A stretch of 64,000 bases of DNA, taken from NCBI GenBank assembly GCA_030156255.1, contig JASGMV010000009.1, positions 1 to 64,000 on the forward strand. The letters run 5' to 3'. Positions 62,945 through 64,000 of this stretch are shown in pieces. The DNA is from Desulfovibrionales bacterium. Its GTDB lineage: Bacteria; Desulfobacterota; Desulfovibrionia; Desulfovibrionales; Desulfovibrionaceae. Under the pieces are notes generated by a model that was given only the letters and a program-made list of their open reading frames with translations, had not been told where the DNA came from and did no database searches. Each line of letters starts with the position of its first letter. The first letter of the stretch is position 1. The position numbers were made by a program, and so were the translations under genes.

Positions 62945-63006
62945 GATCAGTCACAATCACCAAATCCCAACCGGACCAAACGCCCGCCGCGTAATGGAGC
63001 TGCTCG

Positions 63007-64000
63007 ATGCAAACCGGTATGAATTTCTCCGAATATGATGTTGGCCCGTTTTACGATGAAATGTTTTTACCGGACAACACGGCCAGGCCGGGAACGGAGC
63101 TCCTCAAAGAACGCATAGAAACGCTTCGCCTCGGCGAGTTGGCGGCGCGGCAAACCGCGGCCGAGCAAGCTTTTTACGACCAGGGCGTCACGTTCACCGT
63201 CTACGGGCACGCCGACGGGACTGAAAAAATATTTCCCTTCGATATCCTTCCCCGCATCGTACCGGCCAATGAATGGAGCCTACTGGAGGCGGGACTCAAA
63301 CAACGCATCACGGCTCTCAACCTGTTTATCCACGATGTCTACCACGAGCAGAAAATCATCAAGGACAAGGTGGTGCCGGGCGAACTGGTGTTCTCGGCCC
63401 AAGGATATTTCAAGGAATGCATGGGGCTGAATCCGCCCCTCGGGGTATGGTGCCATGTCACGGGATCGGACCTCATTCGTGACGACAAGGGCGTGTTCCA
63501 CGTTCTGGAGGACAACCTGCGCTCGCCGTCCGGAGTCTCCTATGTGCTGGCCAACCGCGCCATCCTCAAGCGCACCTTTCCCATGGTCTTTTCCGCCTCC
63601 AAAGTGCGGCCCGTGGACGACTATCCCTCCCTGCTGCTGGACATGCTGCTGGCCATCTCGCCCCACCGCTACGGCCAGGCCTGCGTCGGGCTGCTCACCC
63701 CGGGGGTGTACAACTCGGCCTACTACGAGCATTCCTTCCTGGCGCAGCAGGCCGGCCTGGAACTGGTGGAGGGTCGGGACCTCGTGGTCCACGACGGTTT
63801 CGTGCAGATGCGCACCACCAGAGGCCTCAAGCGCGTGGACGTTCTCTACCGCCGGGTGGGAGAAGACTTTCTGGATCCCCTCGTCTTCCGGCCCGACTCC
63901 CTGCTCGGCGCGCCGGGACTCATGGAGGCCTATCGCAGAGGCGCCGTGGCGCTCGCCAACGCCCCGGGAACCGGCGTGGCCGACGACAAGGTCATCTACG
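63007..64000 (+). CDS. Circularly permuted ATP-grasp family protein (5' part)
   Basis: The ATG at 63007 has GGAG 7 bases upstream; the frame is open to the end of the window (331 codons seen). The protein opens MQTGMNFSEYDVGPFYDEMF and shows the DUF404/DUF407 pattern: FPFDILPRIVPANEW, LNLFIHDVYHEQ, HVTGSDLIRDDKGVF, and VLEDNLRSPSGVSYVLANR. Such proteins usually sit with an alpha-E domain protein and a transglutaminase-like protease, and are thought to make or attach small peptides. Those partners would lie beyond the window. The function is unknown. Confidence 0.88.
   Translation, partial: MQTGMNFSEYDVGPFYDEMFLPDNTARPGTELLKERIETLRLGELAARQTAAEQAFYDQGVTFTVYGHADGTEKIFPFDILPRIVPANEWSLLEAGLKQRITALNLFIHDVYHEQKIIKDKVVPGELVFSAQGYFKECMGLNPPLGVWCHVTGSDLIRDDKGVFHVLEDNLRSPSGVSYVLANRAILKRTFPMVFSASKVRPVDDYPSLLLDMLLAISPHRYGQACVGLLTPGVYNSAYYEHSFLAQQAGLELVEGRDLVVHDGFVQMRTTRGLKRVDVLYRRVGEDFLDPLVFRPDSLLGAPGLMEAYRRGAVALANAPGTGVADDKVIY

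Overview
The window is a GC-rich chromosomal segment of a Gram-negative anaerobe, most likely a member of the Desulfovibrionales (Desulfovibrio-like). The strongest pointer is a short-chain flavodoxin (62162-62602) that closely resembles the classic Desulfovibrio flavodoxin as I remember it. An LpxI-type lipid A pathway, a Lol/Bam/Lpx envelope operon, many sigma-54-type response regulators, a stand-alone CheD and a Desulfovibrio-style cluster of two-component proteins fit the same group. There is no rRNA, CRISPR array or intact prophage, and the only transposase is a decayed IS5-family fragment.

Layout. 1-281: a tRNA operon (Gly-Cys-Gly, minus strand) with its promoter. 738-11774: a putative peptidoglycan-active protein behind a possible sigma-54 promoter, an unusual ligand-binding lipoprotein with a membrane tail, a divergent TetR regulator with a visible operator, glpX-rpe, a cysteine-rich lipoprotein, a 667-residue orphan, a small decayed membrane-protein gene and an NtrC-family regulator. 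12115-15371: YitT, DUF554, a membrane protein and PsiE. 15819-24439: a SWIM/SNF2 helicase, a peptide-binding lipoprotein overlapping a bifunctional Rel (p)ppGpp enzyme, and a glycosyltransferase. 24440-25020: the IS remnant. 25079-32826: a hybrid kinase with its NtrC-type partner, a small unknown protein, a sulfotransferase-like protein, and a response regulator coupled to CheD. 33003-39913: tRNA-Lys, a DsbD-like reductase, an iron-type alcohol dehydrogenase, tlyA, an unknown, plsC and RNase J. 40114-45007: an FAH-family hydrolase, then rpsB-tsf and pyrH-frr-uppS. 45275-47696: a small secreted protein and a TauE/SafE exporter with a small membrane partner. 48224-51285: a four-gene phosphorelay cluster. 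51277-61577, minus strand: lysS-lolC/E-lolD-bamA-skp-lpxD-fabZ-lpxA, a hairpin, then lpxI. 61763-64000: tRNA-Asn, flavodoxin and the start of a circularly permuted ATP-grasp gene.

How the genes fit together. The envelope block couples outer-membrane protein assembly (BamA, Skp), lipoprotein release (LolC/E, LolD) and lipid A synthesis (LpxD, FabZ, LpxA, LpxI). The rpsB-to-uppS block joins translation factors, UMP kinase and undecaprenyl diphosphate synthesis. Signal transduction is over-represented: two NtrC-type regulators, one hybrid kinase, one receiver-kinase fusion, four other receiver or transmitter proteins, CheD and Rel. Several of these have degenerate signature residues, which suggests rewired phosphorelays.

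The most striking unexplained structure is a dispersed intergenic element seen four times (4968, 15777, 44165, 45151). It has short terminal inverted repeats and internal hairpins, and in every copy a terminal repeat contains the TAG stop codon of an adjacent gene.
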